From NCBI RefSeq assembly GCF_022430545.2, contig NZ_CP092488.2, positions 2,232,001 to 2,296,000 on the forward strand: a stretch of 64,000 nt of DNA. The letters are read 5' to 3'. Made by a program: the position numbers and the translations under genes. Positions 1-8,092 of this stretch are shown piece by piece; within the stretch, counting starts at the first letter, position 1, and every line of letters starts with the position of its first letter. This DNA comes from Mycobacterium paraterrae (lineage in GTDB: Bacteria > Actinomycetota > Actinomycetes > Mycobacteriales > Mycobacteriaceae). The notes beneath the pieces are model-generated. The model saw only the letters and a program-made list of their open reading frames with translations, was not told the origin of the DNA and ran no database searches.

Positions 1-536
1 GCTTCGAGGCCCGCGGTGAAGGCATCGCCCGGGTTGAGCAACGCCGTGGCGTCGATACCGCCGAACAGGTCGCTCAGGTCGACGTTCCCGAACGGTGTCG
101 CCAGGACGTCGCTGATCTGCGCGGCCGCGCCGTCCACACCCGGAATCGCGGTGTAGATGTTCTCGAAGCCACCACCGAAGTTGAGGACGTCGTAGACCGA
201 TCCGTCGGTCGGAATCGCCGCGCCGGCAGGAGCATCCGCCGCCAACGTGCCACCGGTGACGGTGAACTCGGTGTTGGTGAGACCGAGCAGGTTGGTCACG
301 TTTTCCGTGGTTTCGATGCAGCCGATCTGATCGGTCGACGCGCTGCCGTCGTAGATGTTGAAGTCCTGCGTCGCCAGCGACAGCGGAATCGGCGTTCCGC
401 CCAATATGATGGTCGGCGTACCGCCACCCAGGTCCAGGAACGGTGGGGCACCGACAAGCTGCTCGACCGGGGTGAAGCCTTCGCCGCCACTCGCCAAAGT
501 CGGGTCGAAAGTCACACCGCCGATGGTGAACGCGTC
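1..536 (-). repeat. Repeat unit 3 of the secreted repeat protein
   Basis: From residue 382, starting DAFTIGG and DPTLASGGEGF. It ends with NPGDAFTAGLEA right at the window edge, so a fourth unit or a C-terminal domain probably follows outside. Confidence 0.7.
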
Positions 537-1679
537 GGCGCCGATTGCACCGTCCCCAGCCTGCAGACCGGTAACCGCGTCACCCGGATCCAGCGGATTG
601 GCGTAGTTAACAGTGCCGAACAGCGAGTCGAGGTTGATGTTGCCGTACGGCGTCACCAGAGTGTCGGTCACCGTGCCCGGGGTGGTCACACCGTCGGTCG
701 TGACGTCCGGAGTCGCGGTGTAAACATTCTCGTAGCCGTGACCGAAGTTCATCGCGTCGAGCACGGTGCCCTGAGTCGGGAGGCCCTGCCCCACCTCGCT
801 GCCTTGCTCCACCACAAGCTGCGTATTGGTCAACCCGAACAGGTTCGTTACGTCGACACCGGTGTTGATCGTGCCGATCTCGGTCCCGCTGCTGTTGAGA
901 ACCTCAAACGCCTGGCTGGACAGGCTGGAATTAACGGGGTCCCCCAGCGACGAGCCTCCGATTTCCAAGAACGGCGCAGCGGTCGCCAGCGGTGCGATCG
1001 TGTCGAAACCCTCACCGCCGGCTGCCAACTGGGGGTCCAGCGTGTATCCGGCGATGCTGAAGGCATCCGCAGCGCCGCTGATGTTGCCCACCTCGAGGCC
1101 GGTGAAGGCGTCGCCAGGGTTGAGCGGGTCCGCCGCGTTGAATGTGAACAGAGAGTTGAGGTCTTCGTTACCGAAAGGGGTGATGAGGGTGTCGGTAACG
1201 GTGCCGTCAGCACCCGGGGTGGCGACGTAGACGTTTTCGTACCCGTTGCCGAGGTTGAAGACGTCGTAGACCGATCCCACTGTCGGCAGGTTTGCGTCGG
1301 TGGCACTGCCGGTCGGGTCGACGCTGCCAACCGTGAATTCCGCATTGGTCAGCCCGAAAAGCTCGGTCACCGTCTCGTTGCCCTGAATGCTGCCCAACTC
1401 GGTGCCGTTGGTGGGGTCGTAGACGTTGAAGGCCTGAGTCGCGAGTGGAAGCCCGAGTGCCGTGCCGCCGCCAAGTTCCAACAGGGGCGGCGTCGTGGTT
1501 AGCTGGAAGACGGGGTCGAAGCCCTCGCCACCGGCCGCTAACTGCGGGTCGAAAGTGAAGCCGCCGATCGTGAAGGCATCGGCGCCGGCGTCCGCGGCCG
1601 CGACGGCCGCCTGCAGAAATGCCGTGGTAATCAACCCGCCCGTGGCCGCCATGCCAGCCAATATCAAGCGTTTTTGCAC
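1..1679 (-). CDS. Secreted protein of ~175-residue tandem repeats (C-terminus outside window)
   Basis: I do not recognise a family. The frame is open from a GTG at 1679 to the window edge (559 codons, no stop), and AGGAG lies 8 nt before the GTG. Residues 1-29 look like a Sec signal peptide: QKR, then a hydrophobic run, then AAVAAADA. The rest is tandem repeats beginning near D34, D205 and D382. Each contains DAF(T/S)I(G/A)G, DPxLAxGGEGF, an LFGLTN or LLGLTN segment, a YENVY or FENIY segment followed by ATP or AIP, and NP(G)DAxTGLE near its end. No cysteines stand out, and I see no transmembrane anchor in the visible part. It is probably an exported surface or extracellular protein. The gene stands alone, divergent from the SDR at 2076. 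Confidence 0.8.
   Translation of the reverse strand, partial: MQKRLILAGMAATGGLITTAFLQAAVAAADAGADAFTIGGFTFDPQLAAGGEGFDPVFQLTTTPPLLELGGGTALGLPLATQAFNVYDPTNGTELGSIQGNETVTELFGLTNAEFTVGSVDPTGSATDANLPTVGSVYDVFNLGNGYENVYVATPGADGTVTDTLITPFGNEDLNSLFTFNAADPLNPGDAFTGLEVGNISGAADAFSIAGYTLDPQLAAGGEGFDTIAPLATAAPFLEIGGSSLGDPVNSSLSSQAFEVLNSSGTEIGTINTGVDVTNLFGLTNTQLVVEQGSEVGQGLPTQGTVLDAMNFGHGYENVYTATPDVTTDGVTTPGTVTDTLVTPYGNINLDSLFGTVNYANPLDPGDAVTGLQAGDGAIGADAFTIGGVTFDPTLASGGEGFTPVEQLVGAPPFLDLGGGTPTIILGGTPIPLSLATQDFNIYDGSASTDQIGCIETTENVTNLLGLTNTEFTVTGGTLAADAPAGAAIPTDGSVYDVLNFGGGFENIYTAIPGVDGAAAQISDVLATPFGNVDLSDLFGGIDATALLNPGDAFTAGLE
537..1067 (-). repeat. Repeat unit 2 of the secreted repeat protein
   Basis: Residues 205-381 (177 residues), starting DAFSIAG and DPQLAAGGEGF, with the same internal landmarks as unit 1 (LFGLTN, YENVYTATP, NPLDPGDAVTGL). 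Confidence 0.75.
1068..1580 (-). repeat. Repeat unit 1 of the secreted repeat protein
   Basis: Residues 34-204 of the protein (171 residues). The unit starts with DAFTIGG and DPQLAAGGEGF and ends with NPGDAFTGLE. The DNA is clearly similar to the next two units, for example around the GGCATC and CTCACCGCC segments, but not identical, so the duplication is old. Confidence 0.75.
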
Positions 1680-1735
1680 AGATCTCACTCCTACGTGTTC
1701 GTTCGTGTGATGCAGAGTGGGCGTGGTGTTACTTG

Positions 1736-1761
1736 TGAGTAACGTCACCGGACTTTACTCA
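1736..1761 (-). promoter_or_regulatory. Inverted repeat in the promoter region of the repeat-protein gene
   Basis: TGAGTAA (1736-1742) and TTACTCA (1755-1761) are perfect inverted arms separated by 12 bp, 57 bp before the GTG at 1679. TATATT-like sequence lies just beyond it. It may be an operator or a leader hairpin; no regulator is indicated. Confidence 0.35.
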
Positions 1762-2015
1762 GGGGTAATATAGGCAGTCAATACAAAATCTTGGGTAAAT
1801 CTCAGGTTGACAGGGAGTTCCCAGCTTATTGACACCTTGTCAGCAGGCGAAATCACGCAGGTCGTTGCCTAAATGACCAGTTCAGAGCGTTGACGTTGAC
1901 GCGCGGGACGGTGTGTCCCGACGACTGGTCGACTTCCAGCCCCACTCAGCGCCCGCTCAGTAAATGTGACCGACGACAGATCGCCGTCGGCGATCTCTAT
2001 ACTTCGATTCTCGGC

Positions 2016-2028
2016 GGAATAGCATTCT
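2016..2028 (+). promoter_or_regulatory. Operator-like dyad, catabolic motif copy 1
   Basis: GGAATAGCATTCT differs by one base from the reverse complement of the copy at 6769-6781 (AGAATAGCATTCT). Flanking similarity also extends downstream (CTC, two variable bases, TAAAC in both). TAGCAT inside it fits a -10 hexamer. Its distance to the SDR start at 2076 (47 bp between) is almost the same as at the second copy, so a repressor site over the promoter is likely. Confidence 0.6.
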
Positions 2029-2075
2029 CTCTAAACGAGAAGCCGTTATCGCCCGTTATGAGAGTGGGTGGAGCG

Positions 2076-2861
2076 ATGGCAGGATTGTGCGACGCGAAGG
2101 TGGCTCTGGTGACGGGTGCCAGCCGCGGTCTGGGCAAGGCGATCGCGCAGCGGTTGGCCGCCGAAGGCGCCACGGTCGGGATCACTGCCCGCACGATGGA
2201 CCCCGATCCGAAGTATCACGGGTCGCTACAACAAACTCGCGAAGAGATCACTGCCGCAGGCGGATCCGCGGTCGCCATTCAGGCTGATCTGTCGAAACCC
2301 GAAGACCGCGAACGGTTGTTCAGCGAACTCGTCGAAAAGGCCGGCGCGCCCGACATTCTGGTGAACAACGCGGCGGTCACCTTTCTGCGGCCGCTCGACG
2401 AGTTTCCGGATCGCCGCGCTCGGTTGATGATCGAAATGCACCTCCTGGCGCCGATGCATCTCACTCAACTGGCGATTCCGGCAATGCGGGAACGGGGCTG
2501 CGGCTGGGTGCTGAACATCACCTCGGTCGGCGGCGACCTGCCGGACGGCCCGCCGTTCGACGAGTTCGATCGGGCGGCCGGCTTTGGGGTCTATGGCACG
2601 GTAAAGGCGGCACTGAACAGACTCACCAAAAGCTTTGCGGCAGAGCTCTTTAACGACGGGATCGCCGTCAACGCCGCTGCGCCGTCCAAGCCCGTCGCGA
2701 CCGAAGGTGCCGGCGCGCTCGATCTGGCCAAGGCTGACACCGAGGGCATCGAACTCATCACTCAAACCGCGCTGACACTCGTCACCGCGGACCCCAAGGC
2801 GATGACCGGCAGGATCGCCCACACGCAGCCGTTCCTGCGTGAAATCGGGTGGTTGCACTAA
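2076..2861 (+). CDS. Short-chain dehydrogenase/reductase (SDR)
   Basis: This is an NAD(P)-dependent oxidoreductase of about 261 residues, normal for a classical SDR. The Rossmann motif VTGASRGLG is near the N-terminus, NNAA in the middle, and the active-site YGTVK follows a TSVGG serine segment. The usual PG after the catalytic lysine reads AAPSKPV, which is slightly atypical. ATG 2076 follows GGGTGGAG; ATG 2058 is an in-frame alternative. It sits alone at the edge of the catabolic region but carries the operator shared with the operons at 6.7 and 14.4 kb, so it probably acts on the same hydrophobic substrate. The substrate is unknown. Confidence 0.8.
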   Translation: MAGLCDAKVALVTGASRGLGKAIAQRLAAEGATVGITARTMDPDPKYHGSLQQTREEITAAGGSAVAIQADLSKPEDRERLFSELVEKAGAPDILVNNAAVTFLRPLDEFPDRRARLMIEMHLLAPMHLTQLAIPAMRERGCGWVLNITSVGGDLPDGPPFDEFDRAAGFGVYGTVKAALNRLTKSFAAELFNDGIAVNAAAPSKPVATEGAGALDLAKADTEGIELITQTALTLVTADPKAMTGRIAHTQPFLREIGWLH

Positions 2862-2945
2862 AAGGACGAACTCGCGACCATCGGCTGGGAGGCGATGAGA
2901 ACCGAAGTGCCGAAACCCAATTGGTTCAGCGCGCGACCTGCTTGA

Positions 2946-3185
2946 CTAACTGTGTGGGACGCCGTCCGGCAACGTACCAGGACTGGTGTCGGCGAAGCCT
3001 TGTCGGATTCCCTGATCGACCGGGTCTCCGGCGGGCGGGCCGAATGGGAACGCCCCCAGCGGCGCCGGGTCTTGGCACGTGCAGGAGAGGTCGCCGAACG
3101 ATGCCGGGTCGGCGATCGAAGGAGTCGCGGCGATCAACCCTGCGGACACGGCGATAGCAGTTGCGACGAGGACTTTTGTGATCAT
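2946..3185 (-). CDS. Small secreted protein
   Basis: A 79-residue protein starting at ATG 3185 after GGGAGAG. It opens with a clear Sec signal peptide (MITKVLVATAIAVSAGLIAATPSIA) that is probably cut after SIA. The mature part is short, rich in Pro and Gly, and has one CxC pair (LSCTC) followed by PAPLGAFPFGPPAGDPVDQG. It resembles the many small exported mycobacterial proteins of unknown function. It converges on the SDR upstream and is not obviously part of the catabolic operon. Confidence 0.7.
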   Translation of the reverse strand: MITKVLVATAIAVSAGLIAATPSIADPASFGDLSCTCQDPAPLGAFPFGPPAGDPVDQGIRQGFADTSPGTLPDGVPHS

Positions 3186-3476
3186 TGCGGCTCTCCCGAA
3201 TAAGGCTGCCTCAATATTACCGGCTGAGGATGTCGGTGCACCGCGGATCTGGCGGCCGCCGTCAGCTAGCGAACTGCGGGCAGTACGCGCCGACGAAGTA
3301 ACCCGCGTAATGAGGTCGAGGCCACTGGGATCCATCACCTCTTGCAGTGGCCGCAGCACTTCTGCGGCGTCTAGTATGAGCGCCCGCTGACCCGGATCGG
3401 CGCGCATACGGTGTCGAGCGGCACGGATGGGCAACCGCCAGTTGTACCGCACGAAAACAGTTGTCCGAGTGGGCAG

Positions 3477-4775
3477 TTAATTGCGTGGTATGCCGGCGAG
3501 CACATCGGCGAACTTCTTCTCCGCCGCGTCGCGCAACCGCAGGATGTGCTCGGAGGGGAAGAGGTCAGGGGAGGGCTCATAATCTTTGAGCAGCAACCGG
3601 GCCAGTGTCACCTTGTGCACCTCAGTGGGCCCGTCGGCGAGGCCCAACACGAAGGATTCGGTGAGGTATTGCACGAAGGGCATTTCATGCGACGTCCCTA
3701 GTGACCCGTGAATCTGCAACGCCCGCGCCGACACGTCGTGAAGCACTTTCTGCATCATCGCCTTCACCGCTGAGATATCGCCTCGCACCGCCTGGTAGTC
3801 GTTGAATTGATCGATCTTCCAGGCGGTTTGCAGGGTCAACAGCCGAAATGCCTCGATCTCCATCCACGAGTCCGCGACCATCTCCTGCACCATCTGTTTG
3901 TCCGCAAGAACGGTGCCCTGGGTGTATCGAGATACAGCGCGTTCGCAGATCATGTCGAAGATGCGGCGTACCAGCCCGACCGTGCGCATAGCATGATGGA
4001 TGCGGCCGCCTCCCAGCCTGGTTTGCGCCACCGCGAACGCGCCACCTCTCGGACCGAGCATGTGATCATGGGGTACCCGCACGTTCTCGTAGCGGACGTA
4101 TCCCTCCCGGCCACCACCGCCGAGCGGTTGGTAACCGAGTCCGACGTCGCGTAGGACGTTGATGCCCGGAGTGTCACCGGGGAGCACGAACATCGAATAC
4201 CGTTGGTAGGGCGAAGCATCCGGATCCGTCATCGCCATCACGATGATGAACGAAGCCATCGATGCGAATGACGAATACCACTTCTCTCCGTTGATGACCC
4301 AGTGGTCGCCGTCCTGGGTAGCGGTGGTGGTGAAGACCTTCGGGTCCGCGCCGCCTTGCGGCTCGGTCATCGAGAAGCAAGAAACGATCCGATTATCCAG
4401 CAGCGGCTCGAGGTAGCGCCGCTTGAGTTCCGGGCTTCCGTAATGGGCCAGTATCTCGCTGTTGCCGGAATCCGGCGCCTGTGAACCGAATACGATCGGG
4501 GCACACTCGGACCGGCCCAGGATCTCGTTGAGCAGGGCGAGTTTCACTTGACCGTAACCGGGCCCACCGAGATGTGGTCCCAGATGAGTGGCCCACAATC
4601 CGCGCTCTTTGACGATCGCCTGCAGGGGCGGTATCAGCGCTTGGCGAACCGGGTCGTTGAGGTCGTGGGACTCCTTGACGATCAGATCGATTGGCTCACA
4701 TTCGGCCCGCACGAACTCGTCGACCCACTTCAGTTGTGCGGCCCATTCCGGGTCGGTCGAGAAATCCCACGCCAC
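3477..4775 (-). CDS. Acyl-CoA dehydrogenase (FadE family)
   Basis: A 432-residue FAD enzyme that would introduce the alpha,beta double bond in an acyl-CoA thioester. The family signature FSMTEPQGGADP is followed by INGEKWYSS, and the C-terminal half has the flavin/CoA segment QIHGSLG and LADGPTEVHKVTLAR. The sequence resembles the ACAD10/11-type branch. The GTG start at 4775 follows AAAGGA. It is the last gene of a leftward unit (hydratase, racemase-like protein, dehydrogenase), 14 bp after the racemase-like gene, which fits beta-oxidation of a 2-methyl-branched acyl-CoA. Confidence 0.9.
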   Translation of the reverse strand: MAWDFSTDPEWAAQLKWVDEFVRAECEPIDLIVKESHDLNDPVRQALIPPLQAIVKERGLWATHLGPHLGGPGYGQVKLALLNEILGRSECAPIVFGSQAPDSGNSEILAHYGSPELKRRYLEPLLDNRIVSCFSMTEPQGGADPKVFTTTATQDGDHWVINGEKWYSSFASMASFIIVMAMTDPDASPYQRYSMFVLPGDTPGINVLRDVGLGYQPLGGGGREGYVRYENVRVPHDHMLGPRGGAFAVAQTRLGGGRIHHAMRTVGLVRRIFDMICERAVSRYTQGTVLADKQMVQEMVADSWMEIEAFRLLTLQTAWKIDQFNDYQAVRGDISAVKAMMQKVLHDVSARALQIHGSLGTSHEMPFVQYLTESFVLGLADGPTEVHKVTLARLLLKDYEPSPDLFPSEHILRLRDAAEKKFADVLAGIPRN

Positions 4776-4789
4776 CGATCGTCCTTTCG

Positions 4790-5941
4790 CTACTGCGTTG
4801 TCACGGTTGTGCTCTGTCGAACCACGCCTGCTTCAACGAGTTCGTCGACCGCCTTTTCGCCGAGCCCGAGTCCCGTCAACAGCGTGCGGGTGTGATCGCC
4901 GGGCAGTGCGGATGACTTCGGTTGTGCGGGAACGGTTCGGGAGAATCGAGGTGACGGGGCCGGCTGCGGCACACCGTCTATCTCGACGAAGGTCTGTCGT
5001 GCGACGTTGTGCGGGTGCTGGGGTGCTTCGGCGATGGTCAATACCGGCGCCGCGCATGCTCCTGGTGTGCCCAGTCGCTCGTCCCACTCCGCGCGGGTCT
5101 TTTGTCGGATCCGCGCGGACAACACCTCGCGATGCCTTTCCCACGCCTCCGGTGCGTCCGCGTCGTGCGGCACGTCGACCTCCAGACGGGAGCACAATTC
5201 GGCGTAAAACTGTGGTTCGATCGCGCCGAGAGCAATGTGCTTGTCGTCGGCGGTTCGGTAGACGCCGTAGAAGTGTGCGGCGCCGTCCAGAACGTTGTCA
5301 CCCCGACGATCACGCCACATCCCGGCGTGCACCATCCCGTAGTACGGAGCCATCATGGTCGCCGCGCCGTCCACCATCGCGACGTCGAGCACCTGTCCCT
5401 GACCGGATTCGCGCGCCTCCAGGATGCCGCTGAGCAGCCCGACAGCCAGCAGCATCCCGCCGCCGCCGTAGTCACCGATGAGATTCAAAGGCGGAAGGGG
5501 TGTTTCACGAGTGCCAATGCTATGCAGCGCGCCGGTCAACGCGATGTAGTTGATGTCGTGACCGGCGCGATCGGCGTACGGGCCATCCTGGCCGTAACCG
5601 GTCATTCGGGCGTACACCAGCCGCGGGTTCGCGGGGCGGAGGTCGTCGGGCCCGATGCCGAGGCGTTCGGCAACCCCTGGTCGGAACACGTCGACGAACG
5701 CGTCGGCATCCGCGACGAGCCGGCCGACCAACTCCGTTCCGCGGGCGTCTTTCAGGTTGACGGCGATCGAACGCTGGCTGCGACGGACGGTGTAGTCGAT
5801 GGGCAATTCGGTGTCGACGTCGCGTACCTGGTCGACCCGCACGACGTCGGCGCCGAGGTCGGCGAGCAGCATGCCGCAGAACGGGCCGGGACCGAGGCCG
5901 CCCATCATGACGATCCGCACCCCGTGTAGCGGGCCCGTCAT
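4790..5941 (-). CDS. Alpha-methylacyl-CoA racemase-like CoA-transferase family III protein
   Basis: About 383 residues of the CaiB/BaiF fold. GHDINYIALTGAL and the later RGDNVLDGAAHFYGVY and GAIEPQFYAEL segments are typical of alpha-methylacyl-CoA racemases (Mcr/AMACR) rather than true CoA-transferases. Such enzymes epimerise 2-methylacyl-CoAs so that a dehydrogenase can use them. ATG 5941 overlaps the hydratase stop as ATGA, suggesting translational coupling; an upstream in-frame start at 5950 is also possible. It lies between the hydratase and the FadE. Confidence 0.85.
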   Translation of the reverse strand: MTGPLHGVRIVMMGGLGPGPFCGMLLADLGADVVRVDQVRDVDTELPIDYTVRRSQRSIAVNLKDARGTELVGRLVADADAFVDVFRPGVAERLGIGPDDLRPANPRLVYARMTGYGQDGPYADRAGHDINYIALTGALHSIGTRETPLPPLNLIGDYGGGGMLLAVGLLSGILEARESGQGQVLDVAMVDGAATMMAPYYGMVHAGMWRDRRGDNVLDGAAHFYGVYRTADDKHIALGAIEPQFYAELCSRLEVDVPHDADAPEAWERHREVLSARIRQKTRAEWDERLGTPGACAAPVLTIAEAPQHPHNVARQTFVEIDGVPQPAPSPRFSRTVPAQPKSSALPGDHTRTLLTGLGLGEKAVDELVEAGVVRQSTTVTTQ

Positions 5942-6720
5942 GACGACCATGTCCGCCGGCGCGCGGCCGCCTCTTCGGTGGCGTGGCTGAGAACCTGGTT
6001 GCGGTTCTCGAGCTCGAGAGCGGGACCGAGACCGGCGGCGTCAGTGTTGACCTGAAGTGCACGTTTCGTCATCTGTACTCCGAGCGGCGTGAGTTCAGCT
6101 ATCGCAGAAGCGATTTCGATGGCGCGGTCGGTCAGTTCCTCCGGTGCGGTGACCTCGCTGACCAGACCGCGGCGGTCGGCTTCCTCGGGGGAGACGGTGC
6201 GGCCGGTGAGCATCCAGTCGGCGGCCACGCTGGTGCCGACGATGCGCGGCAAAAAATAGCTCATGCCCATTTCGGCGCCGGACAGGCCGAGCAGGATCGC
6301 GGCGTTGCCGAAACTTGCCGCGGTCGAACAGATTCTGATGTCCGCGGCAAGGCACAGCGCCAATCCGGCGCCGACGCATGGCCCGTTGACCGCGGCAATC
6401 ACCGGTTGCGGGGCGTCGCGGATGGCTTGCGGCAAGGCTGCCATCGCCTCCTGGAATCGCAAACGGTCGATCGCGGGCGCGGTTGCTTCGGGTATCCCGG
6501 TCCCGAAGTTGCGAACGTCGATGCCGGAACAAAAGCCGCGGCCCGCACCAGTGAGGACGATGGCACGGACCGAGGTGTCGAACGTCAGATCCGCCAGGGT
6601 GTCGGTCAGCTCATCGAGCATGACTTCGTTGATCGCATTGAGTCGCTCGGGGCGGTGCAGGTGCAGCACGACCACGCCGTCGTGTGGCCGCTGCGCGCTC
6701 ACCGTGGCGGTCGCCGTCAA
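5938..6720 (-). CDS. Enoyl-CoA hydratase/isomerase family protein
   Basis: A 260-residue crotonase-fold protein. Oxyanion-hole segments GRGFCSGID and NGPCVGAGLALCLAADIRI are visible, and LGLSGAEMGMSYFLPRIVG follows in the active-site region. It would hydrate or isomerise an enoyl-CoA. The start is a TTG at 6720 with GGGAG upstream. It heads the leftward unit with the racemase-like gene (4-bp overlap) and FadE, and its promoter region holds motif copy 2. Confidence 0.85.
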   Translation of the reverse strand: MTATATVSAQRPHDGVVVLHLHRPERLNAINEVMLDELTDTLADLTFDTSVRAIVLTGAGRGFCSGIDVRNFGTGIPEATAPAIDRLRFQEAMAALPQAIRDAPQPVIAAVNGPCVGAGLALCLAADIRICSTAASFGNAAILLGLSGAEMGMSYFLPRIVGTSVAADWMLTGRTVSPEEADRRGLVSEVTAPEELTDRAIEIASAIAELTPLGVQMTKRALQVNTDAAGLGPALELENRNQVLSHATEEAAARRRTWSS

Positions 6721-6768
6721 CCGAGCTCCCTTCGTCGCGAGCCCTGAGATACTGATTCGCGGTTTATG

Positions 6769-6781
6769 AGAATGCTATTCT
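6769..6781 (-). promoter_or_regulatory. Operator-like dyad, catabolic motif copy 2
   Basis: AGAAT-gct-ATTCT is a perfect 13-bp inverted repeat between two divergent hydratase genes. It lies 48 bp before the TTG at 6720 and 113 bp before the ATG at 6895. Read leftward it contains TAGCAT, a possible -10 hexamer. It matches the copies at 2016 and 14346. Confidence 0.6.
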
Positions 6782-6894
6782 TCGCGGGCGCGCGAGCGCA
6801 ACGGACCTGCGCCCTTCTGCCGTGAACCAGAAGCCTGGGCTGTAAGAATCGCACGTTCACGACGATGGCTTCTGGTTGGCGACGAGGGAGACGC

Positions 6895-7626
6895 ATGACC
6901 GCACTTGACAAGGCTGACGGCGCGACGATCCTTCGGTTCGACAACGCTCCGGTGAACGCCCTCGACTTGGACCTGCTGAACGTCATCATCGACTCGATGC
7001 GAGGCGTCGAGGGCGCGGTCGTCCTCACCGGCGCGGGGCGGGCCTTCTCGGCCGGAGTCGACTTGCGGGCACTGGCCGACGGCGGCACCGACTACGCCGC
7101 GCAGTTCGTCGCCGCACTCTCCGAGGCCTTCCTGGCGATCTACGACCACCCCGCGCCGGTGATCGCCGCCGTCAACGGGCATGCGATCGCGGGTGGCTGC
7201 GTGCTGGCCATGTGCGCGGACGTGCGGCTGATGTCCGGCGGGACGATCGGTCTGACCGAGTTGTCGGTTGGCGTCCCGTTCCCGGTGGCCGCGCTGGAGA
7301 TCTGTCGCGCCGCGATGGGGACTTCGGCGACCCGGGCAGCGTTGGGCGCCAAGACGATCGACGCCGAGACGGCGCTGGCCCGCGGCTGGGTCGACGAGCT
7401 GGTCGGTAAGGACGAGTTGCTCGACAAAGCGCTGGCCACCGCGCGTGAGCTCGGCGCCTACTCGCCGGCCGCATACGCGGCCACCAAGTCCGAACTGCAC
7501 AAACCAGTCCGCGCCGCGATCGACGCCGGCGCCGCCGCGGACGCCGTCGTGCGCGCCAGCTGGATCTCCGAGGAGACCCGCGGTCGAATCAACGCGTTCC
7601 TCGAATCGCTGGCCCGCGGCCGTTGA
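6895..7626 (+). CDS. Enoyl-CoA hydratase/isomerase family protein
   Basis: A 243-residue crotonase-fold protein, starting at ATG 6895 after GAGGGAG. FDNAPVNALDLDLL, GRAFSAGVDL and NGHAIAGGCVLAMCADVRL mark the CoA-binding and oxyanion-hole regions. It is shorter than the divergent hydratase and not closely similar, so it is probably a different step or isomerase. It is followed after 1 bp by the SRPBCC gene and shares the divergent promoter region with motif copy 2. Confidence 0.85.
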   Translation: MTALDKADGATILRFDNAPVNALDLDLLNVIIDSMRGVEGAVVLTGAGRAFSAGVDLRALADGGTDYAAQFVAALSEAFLAIYDHPAPVIAAVNGHAIAGGCVLAMCADVRLMSGGTIGLTELSVGVPFPVAALEICRAAMGTSATRAALGAKTIDAETALARGWVDELVGKDELLDKALATARELGAYSPAAYAATKSELHKPVRAAIDAGAAADAVVRASWISEETRGRINAFLESLARGR

Positions 7627-7627
7627 C

Positions 7628-8089
7628 GTGAGCTTCTGGATCGCGCACGCCGAGCGGACAATCAGCGAGGAGATTCCGGCGGCACCGGACGCGGTCCGCG
7701 ACTTTTACGTCGACCTCGACAACACAAAAGACCTTCATCCGCTCGTGGTTTCGATTGATGTGCTGTCTCACGACCAGACATCTGACGGCTATCACAAGAC
7801 CTATCGGGTGCGCGACCGAATTCCGCTGGGGCCCGTTTGGCTGGGCATCACGTACTGGGCCCGGGTCCAGGTGCCAGCCGAGGGTGACGTGATCACCGAG
7901 GCGCGGCAATTTCCCGCGGTCTGTCTGAACGGCACGGTCAGCTTCGAGCGGATCGAGACCGGCACCCTGCTCACCGAACGGCTACACATCGCGGCCCCAC
8001 GTCCGCTCGCGGCGCTGACCCAACGCCAGGCCGTTGATGCCCACGTCGCCATGCTGGCGGGTATCCGTGGACATTTCGAAAACCATTAG
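7628..8089 (+). CDS. SRPBCC/polyketide-cyclase-like protein
   Basis: A 153-residue protein beginning at GTG 7628, one base after the hydratase stop. IPAAPDAVRDFYVDLDNTKDLHPLVVSI at the start and the alternating strands that follow suit the START/SRPBCC fold, which binds hydrophobic ligands in a deep cavity. No catalytic motif can be assigned. It is co-transcribed with the upstream hydratase and converges on the ligase at 8093, so a role in binding or processing the hydrophobic substrate is an inference. Confidence 0.65.
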   Translation: MSFWIAHAERTISEEIPAAPDAVRDFYVDLDNTKDLHPLVVSIDVLSHDQTSDGYHKTYRVRDRIPLGPVWLGITYWARVQVPAEGDVITEARQFPAVCLNGTVSFERIETGTLLTERLHIAAPRPLAALTQRQAVDAHVAMLAGIRGHFENH

Positions 8090-8092
8090 CGC

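Larger units (their letters stand above)
1680..2075. other. Divergent intergenic region
   Basis: Non-coding as far as I can see. It holds the inverted repeat at 1736-1761, a TGACA-CCT-TGTCA dyad at 1830-1842 and the AGAATnnnATTCT-type operator at 2016-2028. An in-frame extension of the SDR upstream to 1890 is possible but reads as low-quality coding sequence and would run through the operator. Confidence 0.5.

Noticed and set aside
738..1502. Long rightward ORF opposite the repeat protein
   Set aside because: It lies antisense to the clearly coding repeat protein, has no ribosome site and no family features, and is explained by GC-rich antisense frames.
1736..1761. TGAGTAA-n12-TTACTCA as a further copy of the 46-63 kb regulon dyad
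   Set aside because: The half-site is similar (GAGTA) but the spacer is 12 bp rather than 4 and no hexamer lies at 31.5 bp from the centre. Listed only as a separate inverted repeat.
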